Shown: positions 17,018 through 25,329 of the stretch, piece by piece
Position numbering within the stretch: position 1 is the stretch's first letter
Layout: each line of letters opens with the position of its first letter
Origin: Candidatus Vicinibacter affinis
GTDB lineage: Bacteria > Bacteroidota > Bacteroidia > Chitinophagales > Saprospiraceae
Reading direction: 5' to 3'
DNA length: 64,000 nt
Assembly (NCBI GenBank): GCA_016714365.1
Contig: JADJNH010000005.1
Coordinates: forward strand, 3,200,501 to 3,264,500
Made by a program: the position numbers and the translations under genes
Notes under the pieces: generated by a model
Databases searched by the model: none
What the model was told of the DNA's origin: nothing
Seen by the model: only the letters and a program-made list of their open reading frames with translations

Positions 17018-17911
17018 ATGAAAAAAATAATTATATTGGTAACCATCATCCTACAAAGTGTTTTTGCATATGCTCAGGTAGCAGACTTTGAAGGGAATAT
17101 ATATGACACAGTAGTAATCGGGAAGCAAACCTGGCTAAAACAAAATCTACGATCAAAATATTACAGCGATGGTGTACCTATTCCACAAGAGTATTATTTG
17201 CCCACCAACGGAATGGATAGTTTGGTAAAACGTTATGGATATTTATATCATTACAAAGCATACAGTCGTGATGAAAGAGGAAAAAAAATTCATGGCGCTT
17301 GTCCTCATGGATATTTTATAGCGACCCCCACAGAACTTCACGAATTGATGATTTATTTGGATGCCGACACTACAGATATTTACTGGGGTCATTATCAAAA
17401 TGTGAGTAAGAAACTAGCTGATACCAGTTGGCCATTTGCAACGAATTCTTCCGGATTGAGTCTTTTGCCAACCGGTTTGTATTCAGGCAAGAATAATGGG
17501 TTTTTTAATTTTGGTTCATTTACCTACATTCCATTGGGCAATGAAACTGGTTTAAAAACAGCTACAATACTTGTTATGATGCAATCAAACTCAGTATTAA
17601 TTGAGAAGCAATTTTACAGCGATCAGTTTATTCCGTGCAGGTGTATAAAAGGAGATGTGATCAATGAAAATATAGACTTAGGAAGAGAAACAGAAAATTA
17701 CCCACTTTACCCCAATCCCGGGACAAACAATATTTATGTGCCGGAGGGAAAATCCGAACCATTCTTTATCTTCAATTCCGGGGGACTCAGTATCCACAAG
17801 GGAATGTTAGAAAATGGTAGTTTTAATGTGGCCCATTTAAGCACGGGAAGTTATGTGATCAAAATTCAATTCAAAGGGAAGGAGGTAGTTTATAAATTTA
17901 TAAAGATTTAG
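17018..17911 (+). CDS. Secreted FISUMP-domain protein 5 with T9SS sorting domain
   Basis: A 297-aa protein with the standard signal peptide, FISUMP domain and T9SS type A tail. It is the most diverged copy in the variable segment: HYQN, SGKNNG, LGNETGLKTATILVMMQS. Several of its synonymous sites there also differ from the other copies. The tail combines GGLSIHKG (as in copy 3) with AHLSTGSY (as in copy 1). It ends the array and no S74 gene follows. Confidence 0.9.
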   Translation: MKKIIILVTIILQSVFAYAQVADFEGNIYDTVVIGKQTWLKQNLRSKYYSDGVPIPQEYYLPTNGMDSLVKRYGYLYHYKAYSRDERGKKIHGACPHGYFIATPTELHELMIYLDADTTDIYWGHYQNVSKKLADTSWPFATNSSGLSLLPTGLYSGKNNGFFNFGSFTYIPLGNETGLKTATILVMMQSNSVLIEKQFYSDQFIPCRCIKGDVINENIDLGRETENYPLYPNPGTNNIYVPEGKSEPFFIFNSGGLSIHKGMLENGSFNVAHLSTGSYVIKIQFKGKEVVYKFIKI

Positions 17912-17975
17912 TGCTGTATTTTTATAATTGGTGTTAGACAAGATATTAACGAAAGACCATTCAAATATTTTATCA

Positions 17976-18125
17976 TTGGATCGTAGCATTTTAAATGCGG
18001 CTTGATATTTCAATTGTAGATGAACGAAAAAGTACATTTGCTTAATCCGTCATCATAATTACTTTAAAAGTTGCAAACTTTATGGCGTATTGTTCCTCGG
18101 GTGCAAACCGCGGAAATCACATCGC
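17976..18125. repeat. Partial REP-like elements downstream of the FISUMP array
   Basis: A half element (GTAGCATTTTAAATGCGGC) lies at ~17982-18001. At ~18088-18120 there is TATTGTTCCTCGGGTGCAAA followed by GGAAATCAC; that second motif recurs near 19361-19388. They look like eroded members of the family at 12451. Nothing else is recognised between 17912 and 18154. Confidence 0.55.
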
Positions 18126-18154
18126 ATAAAATCTATAGATGAATTATTTAAAAT

Positions 18155-19159
18155 TCAACCTAAAAAATCATTATCCAGATACCATAAATAACAATCCTTC
18201 AGTGTCTCTGCCAATGGCCTGGCATGAAAATTAATTTCCTGAACCGCTTTTGATTTTGAAATTTGAATGGGCGGATGAAGCAAGGTATCTATGGATTCCC
18301 GGGTATAAAGTGGAGCTGTTCCTGACAAAGCTGCATACCCCCTGATAAATGGTAAACCAATACGCGCCACTTGTTTTGAGAAAACCGGATAGTATTTTTT
18401 TCGGTCACTGATTTCAGCACACATCTCCGCAATTTCTTCCACACTGGCCCAGGCACCTGAAAAAATATACCTGCGAGCATTCAGCGTTTGTTCCCGATTG
18501 GAAGATAACTGAATAATTGTTGAAATTCCCTGCACCACATCCCGTACATCCACCCAATCAAATCCACCTCTTATCAATGCAGGTAGTTTGCCGGTGAATA
18601 ATTTTCTTAAGAACACACCACTGAGAGAATTAAAATAATCGTGTGGACCAATGACCGCTGTAGGATGTATGACATAAGCATCCAATCCTTCCAATAACCC
18701 TCTTCTAGCCTCTTCATCTCCACGGACCTTGGAATAATCATATGCCATGCCATGAGGCGTAGCTGACGGACTGAGTTCTTTTACTACTGGACCTGATGCT
18801 GCCAAATCAAATGCATGAATGGAACTTAAATGTATCAACTTTCTCACGTCCTTCTTCAGGCAAGAGTTTACAATATTTGCCACCCCGATAGTATTGGTCT
18901 TATGAACCAACCCATGGGGATCTCCATCAATGGAGATCAACGCAGCGGTGTGCACCACAACCTCCGTATCTTTGCAAATTCTATTGCAAAAATCAGGCAC
19001 CAAGATATCACCCACGATTTGTTCGACAGGAAGTCCTTCCAAAACAAATGATTTCTCAGTGGTCCTAAACGCAGCTCGTACTTGATGGCCTTGTGTGCAA
19101 AGTAGTCTGACCAGATTATTCCCTATGTGTCCTGTCGCGCCTGTAACCGTAATGTGCAT
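18155..19159 (-). CDS. Extended SDR NAD(P)-dependent epimerase/dehydratase, 3-beta-HSD-like
   Basis: A 334-aa Rossmann oxidoreductase. The nucleotide-binding motif TGATGHIGNNLVRLL starts at residue ~6, the VVHTAALIS strand follows, and the catalytic YDYSK (YxxxK) lies at ~141-145, preceded by a LSSIHAF serine. The C-terminal part resembles the 3-beta-hydroxysteroid dehydrogenase / dihydroflavonol reductase / HpnA branch of extended SDRs. Substrate unknown. REP-like sequences flank it on both sides, so it stands alone transcriptionally. The neighbouring 5-alpha-reductase-like gene lies on the same strand 268 bp upstream. Confidence 0.88.
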   Translation of the reverse strand: MHITVTGATGHIGNNLVRLLCTQGHQVRAAFRTTEKSFVLEGLPVEQIVGDILVPDFCNRICKDTEVVVHTAALISIDGDPHGLVHKTNTIGVANIVNSCLKKDVRKLIHLSSIHAFDLAASGPVVKELSPSATPHGMAYDYSKVRGDEEARRGLLEGLDAYVIHPTAVIGPHDYFNSLSGVFLRKLFTGKLPALIRGGFDWVDVRDVVQGISTIIQLSSNREQTLNARRYIFSGAWASVEEIAEMCAEISDRKKYYPVFSKQVARIGLPFIRGYAALSGTAPLYTRESIDTLLHPPIQISKSKAVQEINFHARPLAETLKDCYLWYLDNDFLG

Positions 19160-19213
19160 GTGTTTGTATATGAAATTACAATGTTAGCAATAAAATAGGA
19201 AAGTTTGAAATCT

Positions 19214-19283
19214 ATTGTTCGTCGCAGTTTTAAACTGCGATGCTGTAGGATGGTAGCATTTTCAATGCGGCCTGTTATCCCAA
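19214..19283. repeat. REP-like palindromic element
   Basis: A complete element with hairpins GCAGTTTTAAACTGC and GCATTTTCAATGC followed by GGCCTGTTATC. It is the same family as 12451 and 16691 but outside the tandem array, so the family is dispersed. A GTTGCAAACCACGGAAATCA fragment at ~19361-19388 is a partial relative. Confidence 0.8.
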
Positions 19284-19427
19284 TTGTTCATGAATGAAAA
19301 ACCACCAATACTAATCCTTCAAAAAACGTGCATCAATAGTTAAACACTTTATAGCAAATTATTTCGAAGTTGCAAACCACGGAAATCAATATTCAATTAG
19401 AGTAAAATCATTACTACAAAAATTCCA

Positions 19428-20186
19428 TCACAGCAAGAAAGGAATAACCGCTTTTCTGTCGGATGGGTAATTCTCAAATTCTTTTTTGTACCAGCGATGA
19501 TGACTCCAGGCGCGGGGAAAAAGATTGGCAACTGTCCAAATGGCAAATGCACATGCGGGAAGATTCCAACACATCACAGCAAAACCAATCCACTCCACCA
19601 TTTCTCCAAAATGATTCGGACAGGAAATGTATTCAAAGAATCCACCTCTCGGAATCTGATATCCTTGTGATGAATTGCTGCGAAGTCTGATCAGATAATT
19701 ATCTGCCCATACATTCACCAATACACCGATGCAGAATAGAATAAACCCTACTATAAACCTCGGATCGGAGAACCAACTGTCCGAATAATTTTCCAGATAC
19801 CCCAGATAGTAACCATTGGTACCTGCATTGATGACATTAAAAAATACCGCTGAAAAAACGATGCTGAGCGGAATTAACTTTCCACCGGTTTTCGTCCTGA
19901 ATGGAAAAATAAAGGAACGGTGAATGTAATGCAAGGACCACAAAATATAAGCAAACCAGGCAAACTTTGAGGGTTCTCCTGGAGATGATAAAAAAAATAT
20001 ACTCAATACAACAAAAGAAACGGATTCCATCGTCAACCACCCCCAGCGATTGGACATGCCACTGCCCCATCCTGATTTGTAATGCCTTCCGTATGGAGCC
20101 GTGACCCTAAACTGAATAGGAAAGATCAATATTGCCAAACCGATCCAGGCATATAGAAAATAATTGAAATATATTTGTTGTTCCAC
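19428..20186 (-). CDS. Steroid 5-alpha-reductase / DUF1295-like membrane enzyme
   Basis: A 252-aa integral membrane protein with about six hydrophobic segments. The C-terminal signature of the 3-oxo-5-alpha-steroid 4-dehydrogenase fold is visible: IPRGGFFEYISCPNHFGEM, then NLFPRAWSHHRWYKKEFENYP and a basic end. Family members reduce an enone double bond with NADPH in steroids, polyprenols or fatty acyl chains; the bacterial substrate is not established. The start codon is GTG at 20186; the neighbouring ATG at 20188 is out of frame. The adjacent SDR is a plausible partner in lipid modification, by proximity only. Confidence 0.85.
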   Translation of the reverse strand: MEQQIYFNYFLYAWIGLAILIFPIQFRVTAPYGRHYKSGWGSGMSNRWGWLTMESVSFVVLSIFFLSSPGEPSKFAWFAYILWSLHYIHRSFIFPFRTKTGGKLIPLSIVFSAVFFNVINAGTNGYYLGYLENYSDSWFSDPRFIVGFILFCIGVLVNVWADNYLIRLRSNSSQGYQIPRGGFFEYISCPNHFGEMVEWIGFAVMCWNLPACAFAIWTVANLFPRAWSHHRWYKKEFENYPSDRKAVIPFLL

Positions 20187-20300
20187 ATTTAAAATTTATG
20201 TATTCATTATACTTCAACATTCCAGAATAAACGCTTAAAGATATTGGATATCCTGTAATTTTATCCATCTTTAACCAATCGTCTTATGTAAACAAAAAAT

Positions 20301-20894
20301 ATGTTTGAATACATACAAAGAATGATGCTGATGTTTGCATTCATGCAGCCCCTTATTGCTTACACACAAGATCATTATCTTAAAGGAAAAGTGCTTGCTT
20401 TACCCGTAAAGGGCATTTCAGCCGTTGCGTTGAGTGTTGGTTTCGAAAAAAATTATCATGGCAGACATTCTGCTTCTGCTATGATGCACTTTAGTCAGTT
20501 TGGTTCAAATGACTATGATGGCTCTGTTCATGCAAACTTTAAAATTTGTCCGGAATACAGATATTATTTCAAGCACAATACTCAGCCTGCATCTAAAAAA
20601 TATTTCATGGGGATTTTTACAGAGTTCACAAGATGTGTTCAAAAATATGGCGGCGAACAAGGCGGTCCTGAAATAAAACTTCATACCAGGGAGCTGTCTT
20701 TTGATCCGGGTTTGATTATTGGAAAAAATTTCAAGCTTTCCTCCAGATGGCATCTGGAGATGTATGCCGGTCCCAAGTGTCGTTTTGTTGCATCCAGAAC
20801 AAAAACAATAAATGCAGGAAATTATTTATACCATGATGAACATTCAATTAAGCCTGGCATCAAAACCGGTTTCAATTTTGCCTTTCGAATTTGA
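20301..20894 (+). CDS. Small outer-membrane beta-barrel-like protein (DUF3575-like)
   Basis: A 197-aa protein with a signal peptide (residues 1-22, cleavage near AYTQ). The mature part alternates amphipathic strands: ISAVALSVGFEKN, HANFKICPEYRYYF, YFMGIFTEFTRC, DPGLIIGKNF and a terminal FRI. These are features of the small DUF3575-type barrels seen in Bacteroidota. The terminal aromatic/aliphatic residues fit outer-membrane insertion. Function unknown. It is transcribed rightward, with the next small membrane protein 74 bp downstream. Confidence 0.7.
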   Translation: MFEYIQRMMLMFAFMQPLIAYTQDHYLKGKVLALPVKGISAVALSVGFEKNYHGRHSASAMMHFSQFGSNDYDGSVHANFKICPEYRYYFKHNTQPASKKYFMGIFTEFTRCVQKYGGEQGGPEIKLHTRELSFDPGLIIGKNFKLSSRWHLEMYAGPKCRFVASRTKTINAGNYLYHDEHSIKPGIKTGFNFAFRI

Positions 20895-20968
20895 ACTTGT
20901 ATCAATCAACTATTCCCTACAACCAAAATAAAAAATTCTACAATTTCAAAAAAAATAAATTACAAATT

Positions 20969-21274
20969 ATGCCCAACAATACTTCTCAACACATACTTGG
21001 CTCGGCCACTAATCTAATCGGATTTTGTCTGATCATCATAACCTCTGTTCATTTAAATAATAATGGGCGTGGATATTTATTTGATGAGTTCACTTGTGTT
21101 ATTACGCTGATGTTGACCTTTTCTGCCGTATTTTCATTTCTGTCCATTAAAACTCAAAATGCCGCATTGGAAAATCGCCTTGAAAATATTGCCAACAACA
21201 TTTTTATTTGTTCACTGATAGGGATATTTCTAATTGCAGTCATCATCACATTTAACTTTTTTGTTACCAACTAA
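20969..21274 (+). CDS. Small membrane protein, three predicted TM helices
   Basis: A 101-aa protein from the ATG at 20969; an in-frame TTG at 20891 would overlap the previous stop and add a polar, unlikely extension. Three hydrophobic segments are visible (NLIGFCLIIITSVHL, CVITLMLTFSAVFSF, IFICSLIGIFLIAVII). No family recognised. It probably shares a transcript with the barrel protein upstream. Confidence 0.65.
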   Translation: MPNNTSQHILGSATNLIGFCLIIITSVHLNNNGRGYLFDEFTCVITLMLTFSAVFSFLSIKTQNAALENRLENIANNIFICSLIGIFLIAVIITFNFFVTN

Positions 21275-21426
21275 ATCCAATCACTCCTAACAAGATGTTT
21301 GCATTTATTTAAACTTGCTCCTGCGCGGTCAAGCTGAAGACTCGGGTCTGAGCATTCCCATATTTTTGTGAAAAAGAATCATCGCTTCCCTGGATTTTTG
21401 TAATCTTGTACCCTACAAAACGAAAC

Positions 21427-22716
21427 ATGTCTCAACAAAACTCAAAAGCCGAACTGGGATGGGTCATATTTGACTGGGCCAATTCTTCTTATTCTCTGGT
21501 CATCTCAACAGCTATTTTTCCAACTTTCTTCATTGCCATGACCGATGCCAAAATTCCGTTTATGGGATTTAGTTTGAGTAATTCTGCAGTTTATTCTTTT
21601 GCCGTGGCGTTTGCCTACCTGGTCGTCAGTTTCCTTTCTCCTGTCCTTTCAGGAATAGCAGATTATGGCGGCCACCGAAAATTGTTCATGCGGATATTTA
21701 CCACGTTAGGCAGTTTATGTTGCATGTTGCTGTTTTTCTTTGATGGGATGGAGCATTTGTGGATCGGATTGATCGCATTCATGGGCGCTGCTACTTGTCA
21801 TGCCGGATCACTGGTATTCTATGATTCCTACTTGTCTGAATTGGTTCCTCCAAAAAGATCAGATAAACTCAGTGCCAGAGGTTATGCATTTGGTTATGTA
21901 GGAAGTGTAATACTTTTAATCACCAATATTCTGATGATTCAAAAACCGGATTGGTTTGGCTTTACGGAGGAGATGGTCAAAAATCATGTACCCGTAAGAA
22001 TGGCATTCTTTACTGTAGGCGCCTGGTGGCTTGGTTTCAGTCAGTTGTCTTTTGCGTGGTTACCTAAAGATAAAACAGTGGCCAGCAAGAAATTTCTACT
22101 TTCTGAAGGACTCCATGAATTGCAGAAAGCATGGAAGCAAATTCAAACACAAGATTCCGTATTTTATTACCTGGCCGCTTTTTTTTGTTACAGTGCAGGT
22201 GTTCAGACGGTAGTTTATCTGGCCTCTCCTTTTGCACAGAAAGAACTTGGTTTTGAATCTTCAGAACTCATCATTGTCATCTTGCTTTTACAAATTGTTG
22301 CCATAGGCGGAGCTTATATATTTGCTCATGTATCCAAGCTCACCAACAATTTGGTGAGTATGAAATGGATGCTACTTATTTGGGTCGTCATTTGCATTGC
22401 CTGCTATTTTATCCACACCAAAATTCACTTTTATTTTATAGCAGGAATGGTCGGAATGGTCATTGGTGGAATTCAGGCAATCTCCAGATCCACCTACTCA
22501 AAATTACTTCCACACGATCATCGGGACATTACTTGTTTTTTTAGCTTTTACGATGTGGTCTATTACATCTCCATTGTAAGTGGGACCTTGTTGTTTGGGC
22601 TAATAGAACAAATTTTCGGAAGTATGCGCTACAGTGTACTGAGCCTGATTATGTTTTTTGTCTTAGGGTTTATTCTGATCAGTAAAGTAAAGAAGGAACA
22701 TCTGGCAACAGAGTAA
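21427..22716 (+). CDS. MFS transporter, UMF1 (Atg22-like) family
   Basis: A 429-aa inner-membrane transporter with about twelve hydrophobic segments. The N-terminal WVIFDWANSSYSLVISTAIFP is the hallmark of the UMF1/Atg22 branch, and the SGIADYGGHRKLFM loop between helices 2 and 3 is the MFS A-motif equivalent. Yeast Atg22 exports amino acids from the vacuole; bacterial substrates are unknown. I chose the ATG at 21427 over the TTG at 21406 because the latter overlaps a TAATCTTG promoter-like box at 21401-21408. Confidence 0.9.
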   Translation: MSQQNSKAELGWVIFDWANSSYSLVISTAIFPTFFIAMTDAKIPFMGFSLSNSAVYSFAVAFAYLVVSFLSPVLSGIADYGGHRKLFMRIFTTLGSLCCMLLFFFDGMEHLWIGLIAFMGAATCHAGSLVFYDSYLSELVPPKRSDKLSARGYAFGYVGSVILLITNILMIQKPDWFGFTEEMVKNHVPVRMAFFTVGAWWLGFSQLSFAWLPKDKTVASKKFLLSEGLHELQKAWKQIQTQDSVFYYLAAFFCYSAGVQTVVYLASPFAQKELGFESSELIIVILLLQIVAIGGAYIFAHVSKLTNNLVSMKWMLLIWVVICIACYFIHTKIHFYFIAGMVGMVIGGIQAISRSTYSKLLPHDHRDITCFFSFYDVVYYISIVSGTLLFGLIEQIFGSMRYSVLSLIMFFVLGFILISKVKKEHLATE

Positions 22717-22799
22717 GGAAGTGCATTCAAAATTGATTGTTTAGTTTTTTTTTAAAACTCTATCATGATTAAATGCCACAGAAATTAAAGTCGGATGCA

Positions 22800-24299
22800 T
22801 TATTTTAATTCATAACAACCGAGATCCGGAAATTGCAGATCCCTCACCAAGTTTTTCAAATCTGTAGGATGCATTCCCAGCGGAATTGCCTTTTTGTCAG
22901 CGAAAGAAAGGCTATCCAAACTGAAATCATCTGTTGATATATTTTTAAAGAGACTGTCCAGATCATTTTTATAATAGCAATTCATCCCATACTTGGTCTT
23001 AAAATCCGGAAAGTAATCCTTCCTGATCAGTTCGTTGACCCTTAGCAAACAATGATCAAGCGATACCTCAAAACCAATATTTTCATCTGCATCCTTTCTC
23101 ATCCAGAATTCATCACCCGCTGTACCGGTTATGAGACAATTGGTGAAACCAGCTTTTAGGGGATGCTTATTGAACACGCTGCAGAACGGAGCATTGGTGC
23201 AATAGTTGTTACTCAGCTGAACTGCAGATTCAGTATTGCCAAGATTTGCAAAAGTGCTGTACACCACATCATAAATTCCTCCATTCTGAATTAAAAGTGA
23301 TTGCTGACCTTGATTGTGAAACAAAGAATTGTAGAGTCTCAATTGTGCAGCGTAACAGGAAATGCCCTGATAAGAGTTGAAGGAAAATTTACACTTATCT
23401 ACCAGGCACTCTGCAAGAGAATCAAGGTAAAGTCCAACCAAATTATTTCTAATTTCAGCAAAACGGATTTCGTTGCCTGTAGAATATTTGTCGATGAATA
23501 AACCCGACCACTGTCCGGGAATATTTTGATAAAAGGATTCCAACCTGACTCCTCTGAAAATGACGGGTTCTTCCAAGGTACCTTTAACTAAAATGCGTGC
23601 GTTGCTTCCTATGATGAGTCTTCCATCATTATAGAAGAATCTATTTCCTTCGGCATCTTTAGCCGCGGTTATCCCGCCAAAAAAATGAAGATTCGTGCCT
23701 GCTTCAATTTCCAATGTTCCATTATCCACTACCACGATTCCATAAAAAATATAAGGCTTGGGGTCATCGAGCCTGAGCGTCCCTCCCTGCAGGTCCAATA
23801 AACTTACCTGAGCCTTATTTGATTTGTCCGGAAAATAATTGGCGTTTTGTCCCCTGGCTTCTAGTAGTACGCGCTGACTCACCGAATTGGTCAGAAATAC
23901 AATGGAATCCTGAATGATAAATGGGCTTACCTCAAGAGGATCTACCGGGTTTATGGTTACTTCACAGAAAATATAGAGACTGTCTTTAGGCCTTATCTCA
24001 ATGTTTTTAAATTCAGTTCCCGGTTGTCCATCCAGATTCATCCTGAAATGAGATTGCTGACCTCCTGCGAGCTTGATGGAAGTAATTCTCAAAAACTCCT
24101 CATGGGGATTGTAAATTTTAATGAAAAGAGTTGCAGAGCCCAAAGTGGTAAAAACGGTATCAAATGAAATGGTATCAGAGGAAAAGGCCGGCAATTTGGC
24201 AGGGTCAGATGTAAACTGTTCTTGCTGACAGGAATTGTTCAGGAGAATCATCAGTAGGGCAAGTCCCGTGAGGTGTCCAAAAAAGCTATTTTTTTTCAT
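22800..24299 (-). CDS. Lipoprotein with right-handed beta-helix region
   Basis: A 499-aa protein. The signal ends in LLNNSC (lipobox, Cys ~24). Residues ~45-150 look like an immunoglobulin-like beta domain (FIKIYNPHEEFLRITSIKL). Residues ~170-420 show short repeated strand-turn units (LIIGSNARILVKGTLEEPVIFRG, IRNNLVGLYLDS) typical of a parallel beta-helix. Proteins of this shape are common in Bacteroidota and are sometimes polysaccharide-binding or lyase-like, but I see no catalytic signature. It is transcribed alone and diverges from the glycosyltransferase operon. Confidence 0.75.
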   Translation of the reverse strand: MKKNSFFGHLTGLALLMILLNNSCQQEQFTSDPAKLPAFSSDTISFDTVFTTLGSATLFIKIYNPHEEFLRITSIKLAGGQQSHFRMNLDGQPGTEFKNIEIRPKDSLYIFCEVTINPVDPLEVSPFIIQDSIVFLTNSVSQRVLLEARGQNANYFPDKSNKAQVSLLDLQGGTLRLDDPKPYIFYGIVVVDNGTLEIEAGTNLHFFGGITAAKDAEGNRFFYNDGRLIIGSNARILVKGTLEEPVIFRGVRLESFYQNIPGQWSGLFIDKYSTGNEIRFAEIRNNLVGLYLDSLAECLVDKCKFSFNSYQGISCYAAQLRLYNSLFHNQGQQSLLIQNGGIYDVVYSTFANLGNTESAVQLSNNYCTNAPFCSVFNKHPLKAGFTNCLITGTAGDEFWMRKDADENIGFEVSLDHCLLRVNELIRKDYFPDFKTKYGMNCYYKNDLDSLFKNISTDDFSLDSLSFADKKAIPLGMHPTDLKNLVRDLQFPDLGCYELK

Positions 24300-24345
24300 C
24301 AGTTGACTTAGAGAAGCTAAACGAAGATATTCTTAAAAAATATAC

Positions 24346-24353
24346 TATTTTTG
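24346..24353 (+). promoter_or_regulatory. Putative -7 box of the glycosyltransferase operon
   Basis: TATTTTTG matches TAnnTTTG, 14 bp upstream of the small ORF start at 24368. No convincing TTTG -33 element is seen. Confidence 0.45.
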
Positions 24354-24367
24354 CCAAAATTTATCTC

Positions 24368-24523
24368 ATGTCAGAAAGAAAAGATTCTAAACGAAACGAC
24401 TGGCTAATTTTCCTGGTTTCATTGTGTGTGATGTGTGGGTTGCTGTGGGCTGCACCGGCTTGGTTTTGGGTACCCCTGCCATTTGTACTGACTTATCTTA
24501 CCAAGGCATTGAATGCCCTTTAA
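24368..24523 (+). CDS. 51-aa membrane miniprotein heading the glycosyltransferase operon
   Basis: An ATG at 24368 opens a 51-codon frame ending TAA at 24521. It has a charged N terminus (SERKDSKRND) followed by about 33 mostly hydrophobic residues (WLIFLVSLCVMCGLLWA and FWVPLPFVLTYL), which could form one or two membrane helices. A TAnnTTTG box lies just upstream and the GT2 gene starts 30 bp downstream on the same strand. Both support real expression. No homology recognised; it might be an accessory subunit or anchor for the glycosyltransferase. Confidence 0.65.
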   Translation: MSERKDSKRNDWLIFLVSLCVMCGLLWAAPAWFWVPLPFVLTYLTKALNAL

Positions 24524-24553
24524 GCTGTTTGAAAACAGATTGGTCAGTTTGTA

Positions 24554-25243
24554 ATGATCATAGATGTCATTACGCCTGCGCTCAATGAGGAGCAGGCCAT
24601 TGCCAGCGTCATCAAAGATGTTCCTTCCAATTTAGTAAGATACTTTATAGTCTGCGACAACGGCAGTAAAGACCGCACCGTCGAAATTGCCCGCTCCCTG
24701 GGTGCTGTAGTCGTTTCGGAACCTGAAAGAGGTTATGGAGCCGCCTGCCTGAAAGGCATTGAATTCCTCAACAACCTACCCTTAGAAGAACAACCTGACA
24801 TTGTCGTGTTTATAGATGCCGATTATTCAGATTATCCCGAAGAAATACCGGAATTAATCCGACCTATCCTTGAAAACAAGGCAGATCTTGTTATTGGTTC
24901 AAGGGTGTTGGGCGATGCGGAGCGAGGTTCCCTGAACTTTGTCCAGCGGTTTGGAAATGCCTTGGCTACCTTGTTGATCAGGTGCATCTATGGATACCAG
25001 TTTACAGATCTTGGACCATTTAGGGCCATAAAATTTAAAACCCTGCAAGAATTGGGGATGAAGGACCGGAATTATGGCTGGACGGTGGAGATGCAAATCC
25101 GGGTTGCAAAACTAAAAATACGCGCTACAGAAGTACCTGTAAACTACAAAAACCGAATTGGGAAATCAAAGGTATCCGGCACCGTCAAGGGAAGTATTTT
25201 AGCCGGTTACAAGATAATTTACACCATTTTTAAATTACTATAA
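24554..25243 (+). CDS. Glycosyltransferase family 2 (DPM1-like)
   Basis: A 229-aa GT-A enzyme. Visible motifs are VITPALNEEQAIASVI at the N terminus, the VCDNGSKDRT nucleotide-sugar loop, the FIDADYSD (DxD) metal site near residue 90, GSRVLGDAERGSL and the acceptor-side GWTVEMQIRVAK. It resembles dolichyl/polyprenyl-phosphate sugar synthases but lacks membrane anchors. It is probably cytoplasmic and supplies a lipid-linked sugar, which would suit the GT-C enzyme encoded two genes downstream. Part of the rightward operon 24368-28227. Confidence 0.9.
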   Translation: MIIDVITPALNEEQAIASVIKDVPSNLVRYFIVCDNGSKDRTVEIARSLGAVVVSEPERGYGAACLKGIEFLNNLPLEEQPDIVVFIDADYSDYPEEIPELIRPILENKADLVIGSRVLGDAERGSLNFVQRFGNALATLLIRCIYGYQFTDLGPFRAIKFKTLQELGMKDRNYGWTVEMQIRVAKLKIRATEVPVNYKNRIGKSKVSGTVKGSILAGYKIIYTIFKLL

Positions 25244-25296
25244 TTAACATTTATTAAATCTTGTGAATGATATGCTAATCTCCCGGTTGCAAGGAA

Positions 25297-25324
25297 TTTG
25301 ATTGGCACATTATGGGTATTTTTG
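25297..25324 (+). promoter_or_regulatory. Internal promoter ahead of the processive GT2 gene
   Basis: TTTG at 25297-25300 and TATTTTTG at 25317-25324, spaced 16 bp, match the Bacteroidota consensus. The -7 box overlaps the upstream candidate start at 25312. Transcription would begin close to the ATG at 25330, favouring that start and implying a leaderless or very short-leader mRNA. Confidence 0.5.
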
Positions 25325-25329
25325 TCAGT

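Larger units (their letters stand above)
16692..17930. repeat. Partial third duplication unit (~1.2 kb)
   Basis: The upstream region and first FISUMP gene of the unit are present a third time at the same 4,240-bp offset. Similarity becomes patchy shortly after the stop codon at 17911 and the S74/GH16 genes are absent, so the array ends here. Confidence 0.88.

Noticed and set aside
8538..17911. A complete diversity-generating retroelement in the window
   Set aside because: No reverse transcriptase, Avd or template repeat was found; only the variation pattern is suggestive.
8212..17930. Repeats as a CRISPR array or insertion sequence
   Set aside because: The repeat unit is 4.24 kb with full genes, there are no short regular spacers, and no transposase frame is present.
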